Assembly: GCA_031002005.1 (NCBI GenBank) | Contig: CM061920.1 | Location: forward strand, 45,176,610-45,240,609 | Direction: 5' to 3' | DNA length: 64,000 nucleotides | DNA from: Vandiemenella viatica | Taxonomy: Eukaryota; Arthropoda; Insecta; Orthoptera; Morabidae | In this document: one piece after another, positions 8,905 through 20,277 of the stretch | Numbering within the stretch: the first letter of the stretch is position 1 | How the letters are laid out: the number at the start of each line of letters is the position of its first letter | Made by a program: the position numbers and the translations under genes | The notes under the pieces: generated by a model | Database searches by the model: none | What the model was told of the DNA's origin: nothing | Seen by the model: only the letters and a program-made list of their open reading frames with translations

Positions 8905-11900
8905 CTGCACCACAACAAGACAAGAACAAATAGCAGTACGGACCCAACGGTTTGAACTAAAAATTGACTCATTTCATTGAAAAAAAAAAAATTCTTGTAG
9001 TTTTTTTTTTCCCGGAGACTTATTTAATCTAAAACTACGTGATTTTGTTTGGGGTTGTGTAAATCATAGTATTAGTAATTTTAGTATTTTTGCTATTGTG
9101 TTTTGTATTTATATATATATACACAGTATATATATATAAATCATCAGTGTGTTATTTTTGAGACAAGGATCTAATGTTTACAGAATACATATCTTTAAAA
9201 TTTCTCTGAAGGCTTTTTTTTGTATTGTATGACTATCAAAATGTAACTTAAAAGAAAAAAAATAGATACCAAAAAAGGCGTTGAAGATTTTTTGTTAAAC
9301 ATATGTTCTACATTGATCCAGAATTTCACTCAGTCACCGAGCGTGGTAGGTGAGCGGTCGCTGGTTCGAATCCCCATCCTGGCATCCAGATTTGGGTTTT
9401 TCATGATTTCCCCAAATCACTCCAGGCAAATGCCGGGATGCTTCCTTCAAAAAGGCCATGTCCAAATTCCTTCCCGTTTCTTGTCCCCATTCCCATCACG
9501 CCTCTAATGACCTCAACGTTAATGAGACGTAAAGCCATAAATAAATAAAAAAACTCTTTCAGTTTATATTTTTTGTTGGGCGTTTTACAATAGAATATCC
9601 AAATCTGCTTTAATGTTAAAAAGTTCTAAGACTTTATTCATCACTTACTTTCTCTCAGACTTCAATCCAGTTTCTGGTGTACGAGAAGGTACTCATTCTT
9701 ACCATAATACAATAAATATATAATCTACAGTCAGGGATAGCCCGCGAGGTTCATCACACTTTTACAAAATATTTTTTATATTTCATTTTTAGTGTTATAT
9801 ATTTCTTTACAATGTGCGTTAGTATCATTATTTTTGTATTAACTATGTTTACATGTAAGAATAATAGTAAACTCAATAATAACTCATGTTTCACTCCAAG
9901 AAAATGTCTCTAGTGGGGATATATAATTTTATATGCGGCCCGCGGAGTTATATTGCGCTTCCAAAGTGGCCCGCAAGATCATTTGGGTTGGCCACCCGTG
10001 CTCTACACTATATTATAATATTCTTAAAAGTTGTGTCTGTAAATTATGTTTTTTTAATTTTTTAAGATTAATTGCAATGTAAACTACCGATGAATGCCAA
10101 AAGCGTAAAAATTATTTTTTTGGCTGTATGTCAGTATGTTCGCGCATCACGCAGAAGCCAATGGATGGATTTGAAAGAAACTGGACATAGCGTAATAGTC
10201 ACGCTACCCACATCTTGATTATACATATATGTAATGTTTATGGAACCAATGAACGATACATTGAAATATTCGATGGGCTGGTTATTTATCGTGTCCCGTC
10301 TGGGTTTTAAAATTGTGCCTGCTGCTGATGGCACGGAATGCGCAGAAAAGTAGCGACAGCTACATGCCGGCGTCCCTGTGATGAACAGTTAAATGTTCAA
10401 ATAGAGGAGACTGCAAGCCAAACAATCAAGTGACCAAATACCTAGCGTGTGACGTACCGTAAAGACAATGGTGTCATAGCTTTACCTCACATAAATGACG
10501 ACATGTTTATAGAACGTCAGCTTTATCAAAGATTTTGACGTATGCAATGACGTCCAAATAGAATTCAGCGACTGAGAGAGTGCAACAACACAAGGTAATG
10601 GTTTAAATTCAGTGAATGAAGAACGGTACAACGAGATAACTGGTAAATATACTCACGATCTTATAAGGGAACAGTCTTTCATAGTTTTCAGTAAAGCCCG
10701 ATAGCGCCTTTGAGCTGAGATCTCACCCGACAGTAAACTTGCTACTTGTTCAGTGGCGCCCACCATGTTTCACTGTAACTGCATTTCTTGCGGGCTCTGT
10801 TGTTCACTTTAAATTTTGTTATTTGTCTTATAGAACTTATATGATCTCAGTCTGCGAATTACGCTTTGATTTATGTGGAGTTTTCGTTTATGTAAAGTTT
10901 CATACTTGTCCCAAGCGAATTGCAGATTATTGATTTAAATTCAATTTGCAATGAAAATGGAAACTTTTCATTACACTATCATTAACTTTAAAGGCATCTT
11001 GCAGTTTGTTTTAAAAATATAAAATCTTATTAAGAATTCTATTCAAAAAGTACTTATGTTTAGATATAACATAAATACAGAACATAGCTTATAACATCAG
11101 TTAACGTAAAGGATGCTTTTTATCCATATTACTACCAAATTTTGTTCATGATACAGAGGGCAAAATCGTAAGCGTTGGAATTTTTGTATACTGATTTAAC
11201 ATTGTCTGGTAAGTGGCTGCGGAACGGAAGTCCCAGGTTCCAATCCCGATGTTGGCTGGAATTTTTACAATGTTTACATTGACCTTCATTATTTTGTTCT
11301 ATCCCATTTCATTGATATTTATTAATGATATCGATTCATCAAAAAAATCGCGCCAAATTTTAATAAGGTAGTTCTGGTAATTTGAAAGGGGACGAAAAAC
11401 GACCGAGAACTTCTCTGATCCATGTGGACCAAGTCTCGGGAGCAGCTAGTTTAACATATTCGTGTATGCTCCAAGATATCTTATCGGATTTTAAAGTGGT
11501 GTAAATGTCTGCAAGCTGTATATTCTTCAGATGACGACTGACAAATATACTATTATCTTACAATGGCAGAGCCACGGCTGCACCTGCACCTTTCTGACTT
11601 AATATGTTGACTGCTTTCGAGGTCCGAAGTCTTCCAATTTCGAAAGTTAACCCTTCCTGTAGCGACTGCTGCGTGGCAACTCTCCGCATGAGATTTATAG
11701 AGGTTTGACAATTATCATGTTTTCAGCGTTCCTTGTCACATTGTTTACAAAGTTTGTCTGGATTTGACTGCTGACCTTGCTCAGAGAGAATTCGAGTTAC
11801 GGGGTCAACGAGCTATGCAATACAGTGAAAACGAAGTAAATGAATCGTAGAAATGAATATGCGTACGGCATTCTTGGCAGGGAAACATCAAATGACGGTT

Positions 11901-12535
11901 ATGCCATCTAGGCAACATAGTTATAATTGACCGCGGAATTTACAGCTGCAAATAGTCGTAATGTTTCAAACGGCATCCAAACCACGGAAGCTCTATTTTG
12001 TTGCATTATATCGGAAAATAAACTATTGCTAAATTGAAGATATCTGATTTTGTAGTTATAGAGTAGGTTGTAATGTGACATGGATCAAATTCTGAAATTA
12101 TTCTTCATAAATAAGACATTCCTGCAATTTTTTGAATTAGTAGTTGGTTTGGAATTAACCTTGCCAAATGAAGAATAGCTACTTTTTAAGTGTTTCTAAC
12201 TACCTCGCACTGCAATTATATAAAAACTTTGTTAAATAAACAATACCCAAACATCCTCGCACGAAATATATGTGAAGGAGTGACCCATCTTCATTGTTAC
12301 CTAGTCGTATTTGCCAAAACTTCCATATCTTTAATAAATGTTCACATGATTTATTTTGATCCTAAGTGATGTTAACTGTCGGATATTTTGGGGTAAATAA
12401 AGAAATACTAACCTCTCTCTCGCGGTCGTCATACAGTGAGGAGGCGGCAGATGTCGTTACCAGAGCCGCCAACACCGCCATCAGGAGAACTGTCACCAGG
12501 GCAGCGTTCTTGCCGGAAATCATGGCTAACTGGAG
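8797..12535 (-). CDS. Pdf: Pigment-dispersing factor (PDF) preprohormone, two coding exons
   Basis: PDF is an amidated neuropeptide of circadian clock neurons in insects, acting on a class B GPCR. The precursor is assembled from 12523-12413 (37 codons, phase 0 donor AG|GTTAGT) and 8904-8797 (35 codons plus TAG, acceptor GTGCAG|). Residues 1-27 form a signal peptide with the hydrophobic core AALVTVLLMAVLAALV. A short acidic-to-amphipathic associated peptide follows (SSLYDDRERE, then LVSWLARWPEAH). Next come the KR cleavage site, the 18-residue peptide NSELINSLLGLPKVLNDA and G-R-K for amidation and trimming. The total of 72 residues is at the short end for insect PDF precursors. The 3.5-kb intron holds a SINE, a MITE and a Helitron-like element. 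An extra exon between the two is possible but not needed, because the phases agree. Confidence 0.88.
8905..9335. other. Pdf intron, unassigned part
   Basis: AT-rich intronic DNA with several A and T runs and a (TA)n patch near 9110-9138. No element boundary is seen. Confidence 0.4.
9336..9552 (+). mobile_element. tRNA-derived SINE (family S), near full length
   Basis: It begins ccgagcgtggtaggtgagcg and carries a pol III box B (ggttcgaatcc). The family body follows: gatttgggttttt, tccccaaatcactccaggca, atgccgggatgcttccttca, then tctaatgacctcaacg, agacgtaaagccata and an A-rich (aaat)n tail. The same body recurs at ten or more places in the window. It lies in the Pdf intron on the opposite strand. 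Confidence 0.9.
9730..10001. mobile_element. hAT-type MITE, about 272 bp
   Basis: Terminal motifs are CAGGGATAGCCCGCGAGG on the left and ...GGTTGGCCACCCGTG on the right, matching the CAGGGGTGGCCAACC type common in hAT MITEs. tctaca occurs on both sides (9724-9729 and 10002-10007), consistent with a slightly decayed 8-bp duplication. It is intronic in Pdf. Confidence 0.6.
10085..11449 (+). mobile_element. Helitron-like non-autonomous element
   Basis: The right end reads ccaagtctcgggagcag then CTAG at 11446-11449 followed by T. Upstream ccgaga (11403-11408) can pair with tctcgg, and the ending matches the gaagtcgcggg-n-cagCTAGT end at 1548. The left part (10115-10180) has the phrase tgttcgcgcatcacgcagaa ... 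aatggatggatttga, typical of arthropod Helitron 5' regions. The exact start is uncertain. A box-B-like ggttccaatcc at 11236-11246 could be a small SINE piece. Confidence 0.4.
11450..12406. other. Pdf intron, unassigned part
   Basis: No recognised repeat or exon. Any missed Pdf exon would most likely be here or in 8905-9335, but I find no phase-0/phase-0 exon that extends the prepropeptide. Confidence 0.4.
12413..12535 (-). CDS. Pdf: Pdf signal-peptide exon
   Basis: The acceptor TTGTTCCTGTTACAG| ends at 12536. The exon then has 12 untranslated bases (CTCCAGTTAGCC), ATG at 12523-12521, and 37 codons to the donor GAG|GTTAGT at 12413/12412. I chose this ATG because it directly precedes the signal sequence and the upstream in-frame extension crosses the predicted acceptor. 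The coding part starts MISGKNAALVTVLL. Likely signal cleavage is after TTSA or SAA. The strong acceptor just before the ATG implies at least one upstream non-coding exon. Confidence 0.8.
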
Positions 12536-12937
12536 CTGTAACAGGAACAAGTAGTGCTTCGTGAGGCGTGAGGGAGTGCTGGCAACAGCAGCAGTCCAGG
12601 TGATGTGTGCAGGAGACCACTGAACTTTTTGTGTGTAGCGAAAGATTTGTTTAATCGCTATAGGCCTATATTACTTCAGGATGATCCTTTCTCGTAACAA
12701 ATCCTTTTCAACCATTCTTACATAGCCAAAATCGATAAATGAAGTACTATTTTAAAGATTAAATTATCCGATTCTGGTGAATTGTTAATTTTGAATAGCA
12801 CATTGTATTGTCTGTTTATAATTCGAAGTTTTGTCTCAGTTTTCTGTCAAGCGGCTGTTAGTAAGAGAATCTCATACAGGTGAAAGTGCATTCCTACTCT
12901 TCCTCTGGATCTATTTTGTAATTACTACAGCAAAGGG

Positions 12938-13315
12938 CCATAAAATACGTGGCTCCATTTTAGCCACCTGTGAAGCCCCCCCCCCCCGTGGTTTTTGCCT
13001 TTACCACCCCTACCCCCGCCCCCCCCAACTACCCACCACGTAGCACGTAGCTTTTTTCCCTATTGATTCCAGAAGACATTTCGTACATTTTTCTCTTGTC
13101 AGAATATCATAAATTAATTATGAAGATAATTAAATGACGTAAATAAATATTCACATGCTGTTGTGTGTTCGGTACTTCATTTTAAGTGTGACAAATAATA
13201 TAAATGAAAAGTTAGTGGCCTGGCTCGGAACTCTACCCCCCCCCCTCCCCCCGACGTAGCACCAGTATAGCATCCCAGCCCTCACCCCTCCTAGACAGAG
13301 CCACGTAGTTTATGG
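12938..13315. mobile_element. MITE with CCATAAA-type 18-bp terminal inverted repeats
   Basis: The left end CCATAAAATACGTGGCTC (12938-12955) is repeated inverted at 13298-13315 with one difference. Two poly(C) tracts (near 12977 and 13238) lie inside, a layout seen in the widespread arthropod family with CCATAAATTACGT ends. I see no clear target duplication. The superfamily is not assigned. Confidence 0.7.
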
Positions 13316-13919
13316 ATCGCCATTACTATTACTATTACTCCACGATTCACTAAAAGTGTGTGGCGGAGGGTGCATTGCACCTATCCGGAAAGGTGATGGT
13401 TTAGAAGGGATATACGGGTTATGGCAGGAGGCGCCCATGGGCTATTGTGAGGAACCATCCCTACATTCTCCTGCAGTGATCTAGGGAAACCATGATGGAA
13501 AACCCAGATCAGCATGGCCGAAGAGCTTTATCGAATGCTACTCCTGTCGGATTTTATGTTTACAAGCCCGGTAAATCCTTTCTATTCCACTCCCTAATCG
13601 CTCGTGGAAAAAATGAGTACAGAAATGAATCGGTTCTGGACTTGATTTCTCTTATCTTATTTTCGCGGTCGTTCCGAGATATGAATGTTGCTGGTAGCAA
13701 TATTTGTTTACTGTCATTCCGAAATACGTCAGTCGAGAATTTTTCAATTAGCTTCTGTAGAGAACAACGCCTTCGGAACTCCAGGTCTTCACAACCTAAT
13801 GCCTTCAACATCGCACTTACGCTTTCCTTCCAACTATATATACCTGTCACGAATCGGGCGGCTCTTCTTTGGACGATCTCTAATGCTTCCATTAATCCCG
13901 TTTGATGGGGACCCCATAC

Positions 13920-15315
13920 TGTGGTATGACAGAGTCACCCACAATGAATATAATTAAATAATTTAATTAATATTCAGATTTTCTTTAATAATATTCAATT
14001 TTGTAAGGTGTAAATATCATAAATAATAGGGATATTGTATGGGTAAATAATTGTATATTAAACCCGGGCAGCCAGAGTTATCATTATAATTTTAATTTCT
14101 ACAAAACTTGCTGCTCAGTAACGTAGTGGATATGGGAAGCAGGAACGCCATTTTCGAACGGTCGAGAGCGAGAAAATAGCTGGGTCCCCCGACTTAGCAG
14201 CGCCGACGCTCACAACAGCGGTGCTCCGTTAGACGGGTGCACTGAACCGACCCCTCTCCAATGCTTTGTCGAGGTCAGGCGAAAAGTGCGCGAACGGAGA
14301 CAGCGAATGCTGGCCGCGATATAAAACACGTGACGACGGACATGTATCGATGACCAATCGTGAACGTTTATAGGGGTTCCCAAATGTTAATTCAAGGGAT
14401 TCTGTTGCATGTGGCGAGTGGGAGACGACTTTGCCGAAGAAGAAGAGAAGAGGCCATTTTGAGGACACTTGCTGTCGGGACGAGCCACTGTGCAGACGTG
14501 TCAGCCGACACGCTCTCGTCCGGTGATCACTAACTGTTTCTGATCACACTCTCTTGCTCTAGGAAGCGAGAAGTTGTATGGCATGCCTGCCATAATCTGG
14601 AAGCTGTTGTGGTAACGCGGTCGTATCCGCTAACCTGGCTTTCGCAGCTGCAGTGGCACTGTGCGTGTCACACTTCATCAAGACGATGCATTCATGGTAA
14701 AGTACCGGAGCATACGGTCACGATTCATTGGGTTTTGACGAGACTTGTGAGCCCTTAAGCGGCACTGAGATAAGACTCTGTTCCCGCCGTAAAATCACTG
14801 AGCTAACTAATTTTCATGTTTAATTTCAAATTCTAAGCATCTTGCTAATTTGTGTAAATTCAAGACGATGCTTTTTAACTTTATATGGCGCCCCTGGGAT
14901 ACTCCTTGTTGTAGTAAATGTTAACTTCAATTTGATGGCCTGTGTTGCCACGTTGATAATATGTTGATTTTGCTACTTGTTGAAATATTTAATTCAGTTT
15001 GTTTGCTTTTCATCGGCGGATTGTAAACGTCGGGTATTGCATGTTTATGTTGTCTTTGGAATATGTTTAACGTAAAGTTAACTATTCTACATCTACATCT
15101 ACATATATACTCTGCAATTCACAAAATTGTGGGTGGCAGAGGGTGCTCAGCTATTACCCGGCTTGTATAAGCCATAAGACTCAATAAATGGGATATTATT
15201 TTGTGAACAATATTCATGGTTCTAGTTCCCTTCTAGTTCACCATTTAAATCATTTTCAGGTGAATAATTAATGAAATTATAATTAATATTTACACCCACG
15301 TCCCCCTACTATACA
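13920..15315 (+). mobile_element. LTR-like insertion (candidate solo LTR), 4-bp TSD
   Basis: It begins TGTGGTATGACAG, ends CTACTATACA (TG...CA), and is flanked by ATAC at 13916-13919 and 15316-15319. Removing it with one ATAC restores the LINE frame exactly (EYCCSV joined to WGPHQTG). The GC-rich middle holds TATAAAA at 14320-14326 directly followed by CACGTG at 14327-14332, and AATAAA occurs near 15182. A short LINE 3' end with a (ctacat)n tail is nested at 15091-15180. The ends also share weak AT-rich inverted similarity, so a DNA transposon is not excluded. No partner LTR or internal coding is seen. Confidence 0.6.
15091..15180 (-). mobile_element. LINE 3' end fragment with (ctacat)n tail
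   Basis: The sequence ctacatctacatctacatat is followed by actctgcaattcacaaaatt and gtgggtggcagagggtgctc. This is the minus-strand 3' terminus of a LINE related to family A but with a different tail unit. The right limit is approximate. Confidence 0.6.
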
Positions 15316-16120
15316 ATACAGAGCAACAATATTCTAAGTGAGGCCACACTAGTGAGTTGTATGCAATCGATTTAACATCCGGAGTGCATTGTTTTAAATT
15401 ACGACCTAGAAATCGAAGCAAACGATTTGCTTTCCCAATTACATTCTTGATATGCTCATTCCACGACAAATTATTACGAATTGTTACCCCTAGGTATTTA
15501 GCGGAATCTACCGTTCTAAGGACAGTACCATTAATTATATATTCAGAGCTAAATGGTGTCACCTTTTTACTTACATGCATGACTTGGCACTTTTTAGCGT
15601 TTAACTCCAACTGCCAATCTTTACACCACACAATTATTTTCATAATATCGTCTTGTAACAAAGCGCAGTCGTCCTGGGTTGTAATTTTACGATAAATAAT
15701 AGTATCATCGCCAAATAATCTTTTCATCCCCCTTATTATGTCGCACAAATCATTAATGTATATGAGAAACAACAGAGGCCCTATCACGCTTCTCTGGGGA
15801 TCCCTGGGCCTCACTTCGGTAAGTGATGAACGCTCACCGTCGAGAACTAAACACTGTGTTCTGCCCTTCAGAAAGTCTGCAACCCAGTCGCATATTTGTC
15901 TAGATATGCCGTAACCGCGAAGTTTTCTTTGTGAGGCAAGTGTCGAAAGCTTTTTTAAAGTCTAATAGAACTAAATCAACCTGGGATTGCTCATCTATAA
16001 TACGGCTCAAGTCGTGAATTAAAAGGGTAAGTTGTTTTTCGCAGCATCTGCCTTTTCTGAATCCATGTTAAATTGGGTTTAAAAGTTCACCTTCATCCAA
16101 AAACCGCCATTCTGCCTGTT

Positions 16121-17934
16121 GGCTTGAAAGATAAAAAATTTTCCTGGATGTGTTGATTCAGCGGGGGTGACATATCTATTCCACGGCTACTCGCTTCAAT
16201 ATTTCAGTTAACACCATGCTTACTAATAAACAATGAATACAAATGAAGTAGTTATTTTTTCATACTCCTTGAAGCCACCTATTTCGCTGTTAAATTTTAA
16301 CTCTTTATCGTATTTTATTCACCAGTATAAAGTATAATCAAAAATTATTTAATCTCATTTGCATTTAACTACACACCTTCTCTCAAGTGCGGAATTTCCG
16401 CACGGATCCATTAGTTTTAATCAATCCAAATGTACTGTAATTTCGTTTACCCCTCGTAGCATGAGCATTACGTCGTAAATAATTCAGCATGCGAAACAAT
16501 AATCGAAACAATAATCGAGCACGTGTACATTCTTCTTCTTACGATGCCGTAACCGATTCTGGATGCAGACGGCCACCAGGGGAGTATTTACCTCCCCCTC
16601 CCTCCTTCTGAACGTCTGGGCAGATGAACTTGTTTGATTTCTCGTCGCCTTTCCCAGTATAACAGTGTTGTTGCAAATGTGGATGGCTTGTGATAGTGTG
16701 CGTGTTCAGTGTAGAACGTTTTTTGTGTTGAGAAGGAGAGATGAAAGAAGGAGAGGGTGAAACCCAGTACCGGCCCATTCAGTAAACACGTAGGGGCTCC
16801 AGGCTTAAGGTGCGAATCAGCTTCAGCAGTGCTGTATGTCCTCACTCCATACGCACTGCTCAATCTCCCACCCTGCATATCCGAACTCGAACCAGTTAAC
16901 CCTGCGTCAGCGCTGGTAACCCTCACAGTGCCGCCGCCAACCTACCCAACGAGTTGGGCATATCAACAGTTACGCAAAGATTTTTTTTTTTTTTTCCTGT
17001 GCATATAAGCTCTCCAAGGCAAATGCATTGAGCAATAGAAAAGCGGTAAGCATTGAAGTGAATCGGGATGTCACTTTCTGTGTGAAATAAAAGAATCGGA
17101 ATAGAAAATTTCGCGGATGATAGAAACGAGGACAGAAGTTGCTTAGCGTGTTGGCACCACTGCTGACAAACATTGCATTGAACGATTCTGTTGCTGGGTC
17201 ACAGCGAGTAGTTACACTCTCTGCAAAATGACGCGCTGCTGTGTAACAACGACGATTGTGGGCAATGTAATGTGGGTAGGATGAACATCAGCATGAAGTT
17301 AAATACAATAATGATTTAGCTCATTAGATACACGGAGTTACCACCAGATTTCTGCAATAAATTGTGTTTTATTCACTAATTTATTTCTTAGAGGTGTCAG
17401 TAAGGAGACGTGTCCGGACTCTTCTCATATCTGAATATATAGACGCACTATGAAACAGAGACTGCTCTGAGGTAGAGTAGAATAATACTAAACATTTGCG
17501 TCAAAAATCTCTACATTCCACAAATATTGCGATGTTTCCTAAAAGTAATCTCAAGACGAACATAGAAGATTTCGTTGGAGTACCCTATTAAACGAGTACA
17601 TGTCGGAACATTGATAACTGTCCAGATTTTACAATGCTTTGTACCAAGATCACAGCGAAGAGAATTTATTAAGATGGTAACAATGAATAGTTAAATACAC
17701 TAACTGCTATTTGACGAATACGATTAGTGACAATATTGAACTATTTCTACGTTAGTCATCATATTTTTCCTGTTTCTCCCTCGCCTCACTACACTATCGT
17801 TTCTCAGTCTTTCTGCTTATTGCGAAAAAGTTTTAATGACCGCGAAGCCGACGAGGCGTGAAGCAAGAAGCCACGAACAACTTGGAACGTAAGTATTCAT
17901 GGTCAGCTTTCCCTTCCATACACATTTCCTATTT
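16121..17934. other. Unassigned, with a GC-rich block at 16540-16960
   Basis: Mostly AT-rich DNA within the putative Pdf first intron. The block at 16540-16960 is GC-richer with open frames on both strands but no recognised motif. It could be an unknown repeat or regulatory DNA. A 15-T run sits at 16981-16995. Confidence 0.4.
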
Positions 17935-19075
17935 TTCCACCAATATTTTGCCACACCTATATGCCTTGTTCCATGGTTCTCTTTACCCTTTTCCTGTCTT
18001 TAAATGAATCCCATTCCAGCTCCTTTACCATATCACTTAGTGATTGTGTTCGGTGGTAATTTCCAGAGACATATCTAGCAGCCCTTCTTTGCAATACCTC
18101 CAACTCCTGCATTTGATACCCAAAATGTGAGTCCCATACTGCACTGTCATATTGAAGCAATGGTCTGCATAAAGTTTTGTAAACCTATTTCCTTACTTCT
18201 CTGGTACATCCCCTCATCACTCTCTCCAACAAGTAAAGGATTTTGAAACCTATTCCTAATACTTGACCAATGTTTCCTGCCCAGTTGAATTTGTTATCAA
18301 ATGTTATGCCAAGGTATTTACATTTCAGGTTCTCAACAAACAACGGTTTCCCCATCTTATAACCATAATCAGTGTTTTTTTTTATCTGGGTACGTAATAA
18401 GCTGACTCTTCTTTGCATTTATCTTCATCCAATGATGATCTACCGAGATAGATATCTTGTCCAGATTACCCGCAATTGTTCAGTACTCTAACGTTTTGAT
18501 ACTCTTATATAGCATTATGGCATCTACAACCAACCTAACTTCTGATAGTAATCCACCACCGAGGTTGGTGGTGTAGCGGTTAGCGTTCAGGCCTCGCATT
18601 CGGGAGGACGCCGGTTCGAATCCCCCGTCAGGGCATCCAGATTTGGGTTTTCCATGATTTCCAAAATCACTCCAGGCAAATGCCGAGATGCTTCCTTTAA
18701 AAGGCCATAGTCGAATTCCTTCCCATTCCTTGTCCCCCATCCTTACCCGTCTCTAAAGACCTCGCTGTTAAGAGACGTTAAGAAGGAAAAAAAAGTAAGC
18801 CACCAACAAGAATCTTTCATTAGAAGGAGGAATAGCAATGGTCCCACCCTGTGGGACTCCATTTTCGCTACCACTTCCACTTCTACTGATATTTCATTTC
18901 CTATTCTTACTTTTTTCTTTCTACCTTTTAAGAATTCTTCACTTTTTCATCCATTCAAATATTTTTTTACCTTATTTTTCTCACTTTGAGAAATCTAGCT
19001 CTACACTATGGAAGTATCATATTCTTATCAAGCCATTCAGTGTTGTTTTACAATTATATGTCTAAATTTTATGGT
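17935..19075 (-). pseudogene. LINE family B ORF2 relic, interrupted by a SINE
   Basis: Minus-strand blocks: VPQGG/GPLL-like sequence at about 18870-18800, LLSEVRLVVDAIMLYKSIKT at about 18550 (decayed polymerase box), LFVENLKCKYLGITFDNKFNWAGNIGQV near 18350-18270, and VLQRRAARYVSGNYHRTQSLSDM near 18090. The copy ends within the coding region at about 17935 without the family 3' UTR. Removing the SINE at 18559-18794 makes the two sides contiguous with the copy at 20278-21320 (ccattgct...ttactatcag). Confidence 0.8.
18559..18794 (+). mobile_element. tRNA-derived SINE (family S), full length, 11-bp TSD
   Basis: It starts ccgaggttggtggtgtagcg, with box A-like tagcggttagc, box B ggttcgaatcc, the family body and an A-rich end. 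gtaatccacca at 18548-18558 and gtaagccacca at 18795-18805 form an 11-bp target duplication with one mismatch. It is inserted into the LINE B relic on the opposite strand. Confidence 0.95.
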
Positions 19076-20277
19076 TTGAAACATAAATGGAGGCAGCTAT
19101 AATAAACAAAAGACAACATATAATTACTTACAAATTCTGTTAGGCTATAAGATCATAAAAAAAACATTTAAAGTACAGATGTTTTGGAAATCATTCTCTG
19201 TCAGTTAGTAGGACACAACCGTCCTGCCTCGGATAAATTCTTTTCAGCGCCTACATATGTATCACATAGGAAACCTGGCGTAGCTCATAGATGGCACTAG
19301 GCTTTAATAATGAAATTACTCTTTGCGTTTGAAGTCCTCGAATTTTGACATACCATCTTCACTGTCTTATAGATTAGTTCTAAACATGACAGTTGAATAG
19401 ATCTTCATTACGGACAATTGTCACGTGGGCTTGACAAGTGACTACTATGATGAAAAACCCACTTTTGGTGTATTTACTACACTCATAGACAATGTGCTGT
19501 AATTAGTATCCTCCGTCAGGGAACAAATTTTAACACACCTAATGTTTGTTTGCTCAGTTATGACGGCAAAAGAGAATGACCATTTTAAAATTATGTTCAA
19601 CTTTCATACTAAACAACAGTTTCTTGATTAACTGCTATCACATTAATTTTTAATCGGAGGTCTTCATGGATCAATTTGTCTAACGATAAAAATTTTCTTA
19701 TAACTACTCAATGTGTCCCGGCGTTTTGTTGTATTTAACATAAAAAATCTCGTTTTCCACTGAATTTCATTGTATTTTTCTCACACTCGTACTAAATGTA
19801 CTGTTTCTAAAATTTAACAGAGATCTTTAATGTTTATAAAAAAAATAAAAAAAAATAAGAAGATTACTAGTGAAGAACTAAGTTATCTCCATTTGTGAAG
19901 TACAAAAGGATTCGTGAAAATTTATATGAGTTCTTAATGTTCTAAGGTATAAAACTTCATTGATGCTTGAGCAACCCACACTGAACATTGTTATGTAAGA
20001 CATATTTTCTAGGAAGAAAGAGATGTGATGAAACGTTTTGAAGTACCTACAAGGATCTTACGTCATGTGTGATTTGCAAACTGAAGTTTATTTGGCTCCT
20101 TCCGCAGGAGGCATGTTTCGGTCAGTTGCTTTCCAACGTAGTTTTCAAATACTGTATTGTATTGGCACAAAACTAAGAAAAATTTTGCTACGAGTAGTAC
20201 GTTGTGGGACTTACCACCACTAATTCACTCTGGCATCTGGCTTCAGTTCCTATAAGAACCATCATTATCATGCGCTT
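19076..20277. other. Unassigned AT-rich sequence
   Basis: No gene or element recognised. It lies within the candidate Pdf first intron. Confidence 0.4.

Larger units (their letters stand above)
13321..16120 (-). pseudogene. LINE family A (Jockey/CR1-like) ORF2 relic, split by an insertion
   Basis: The 5'-truncated copy reads from about 16120 down. Blocks include HGFRKGRCCEKQL and LVLLDFKKAFDT, then the loop CLVLDGERSSLTEV, GPLLFLIYINDLCD, a decayed catalytic box GDDTIIY (family FADDTIIY), and LEYCCSV at about 15320. After 13920-15315 is removed the frame continues WGPHQTGLMEALEIVQRRAARFV and ends near 13560 with FFPRAIREWNRKDLP. The 3' UTR ends at 13321 in a (taatag)n tail. A similar copy at 49955-53065 confirms the order. 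It is a relic with no endonuclease part. Confidence 0.85.

Noticed and set aside
8744..8947. A 67-codon open frame on the minus strand across the Pdf exon
   Set aside because: It is out of frame with the PDF peptide and crosses the splice acceptor, so it is a shadow.
9336..9400. A tRNA gene at the ggttcgaatcc box B
   Set aside because: The same 230-bp unit with TSDs recurs across the window, so it is a SINE and not a functional tRNA.
14884..14900. tggcgcccctggga as a retroviral-type primer binding site
   Set aside because: It lies inside the 1.4-kb insertion far from either TG/CA end, so it is probably coincidence.
16757..17008. An 83-codon frame in GC-rich DNA as a gene
   Set aside because: No motif, no splice context and a homopolymer at its end. 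Left as unassigned.
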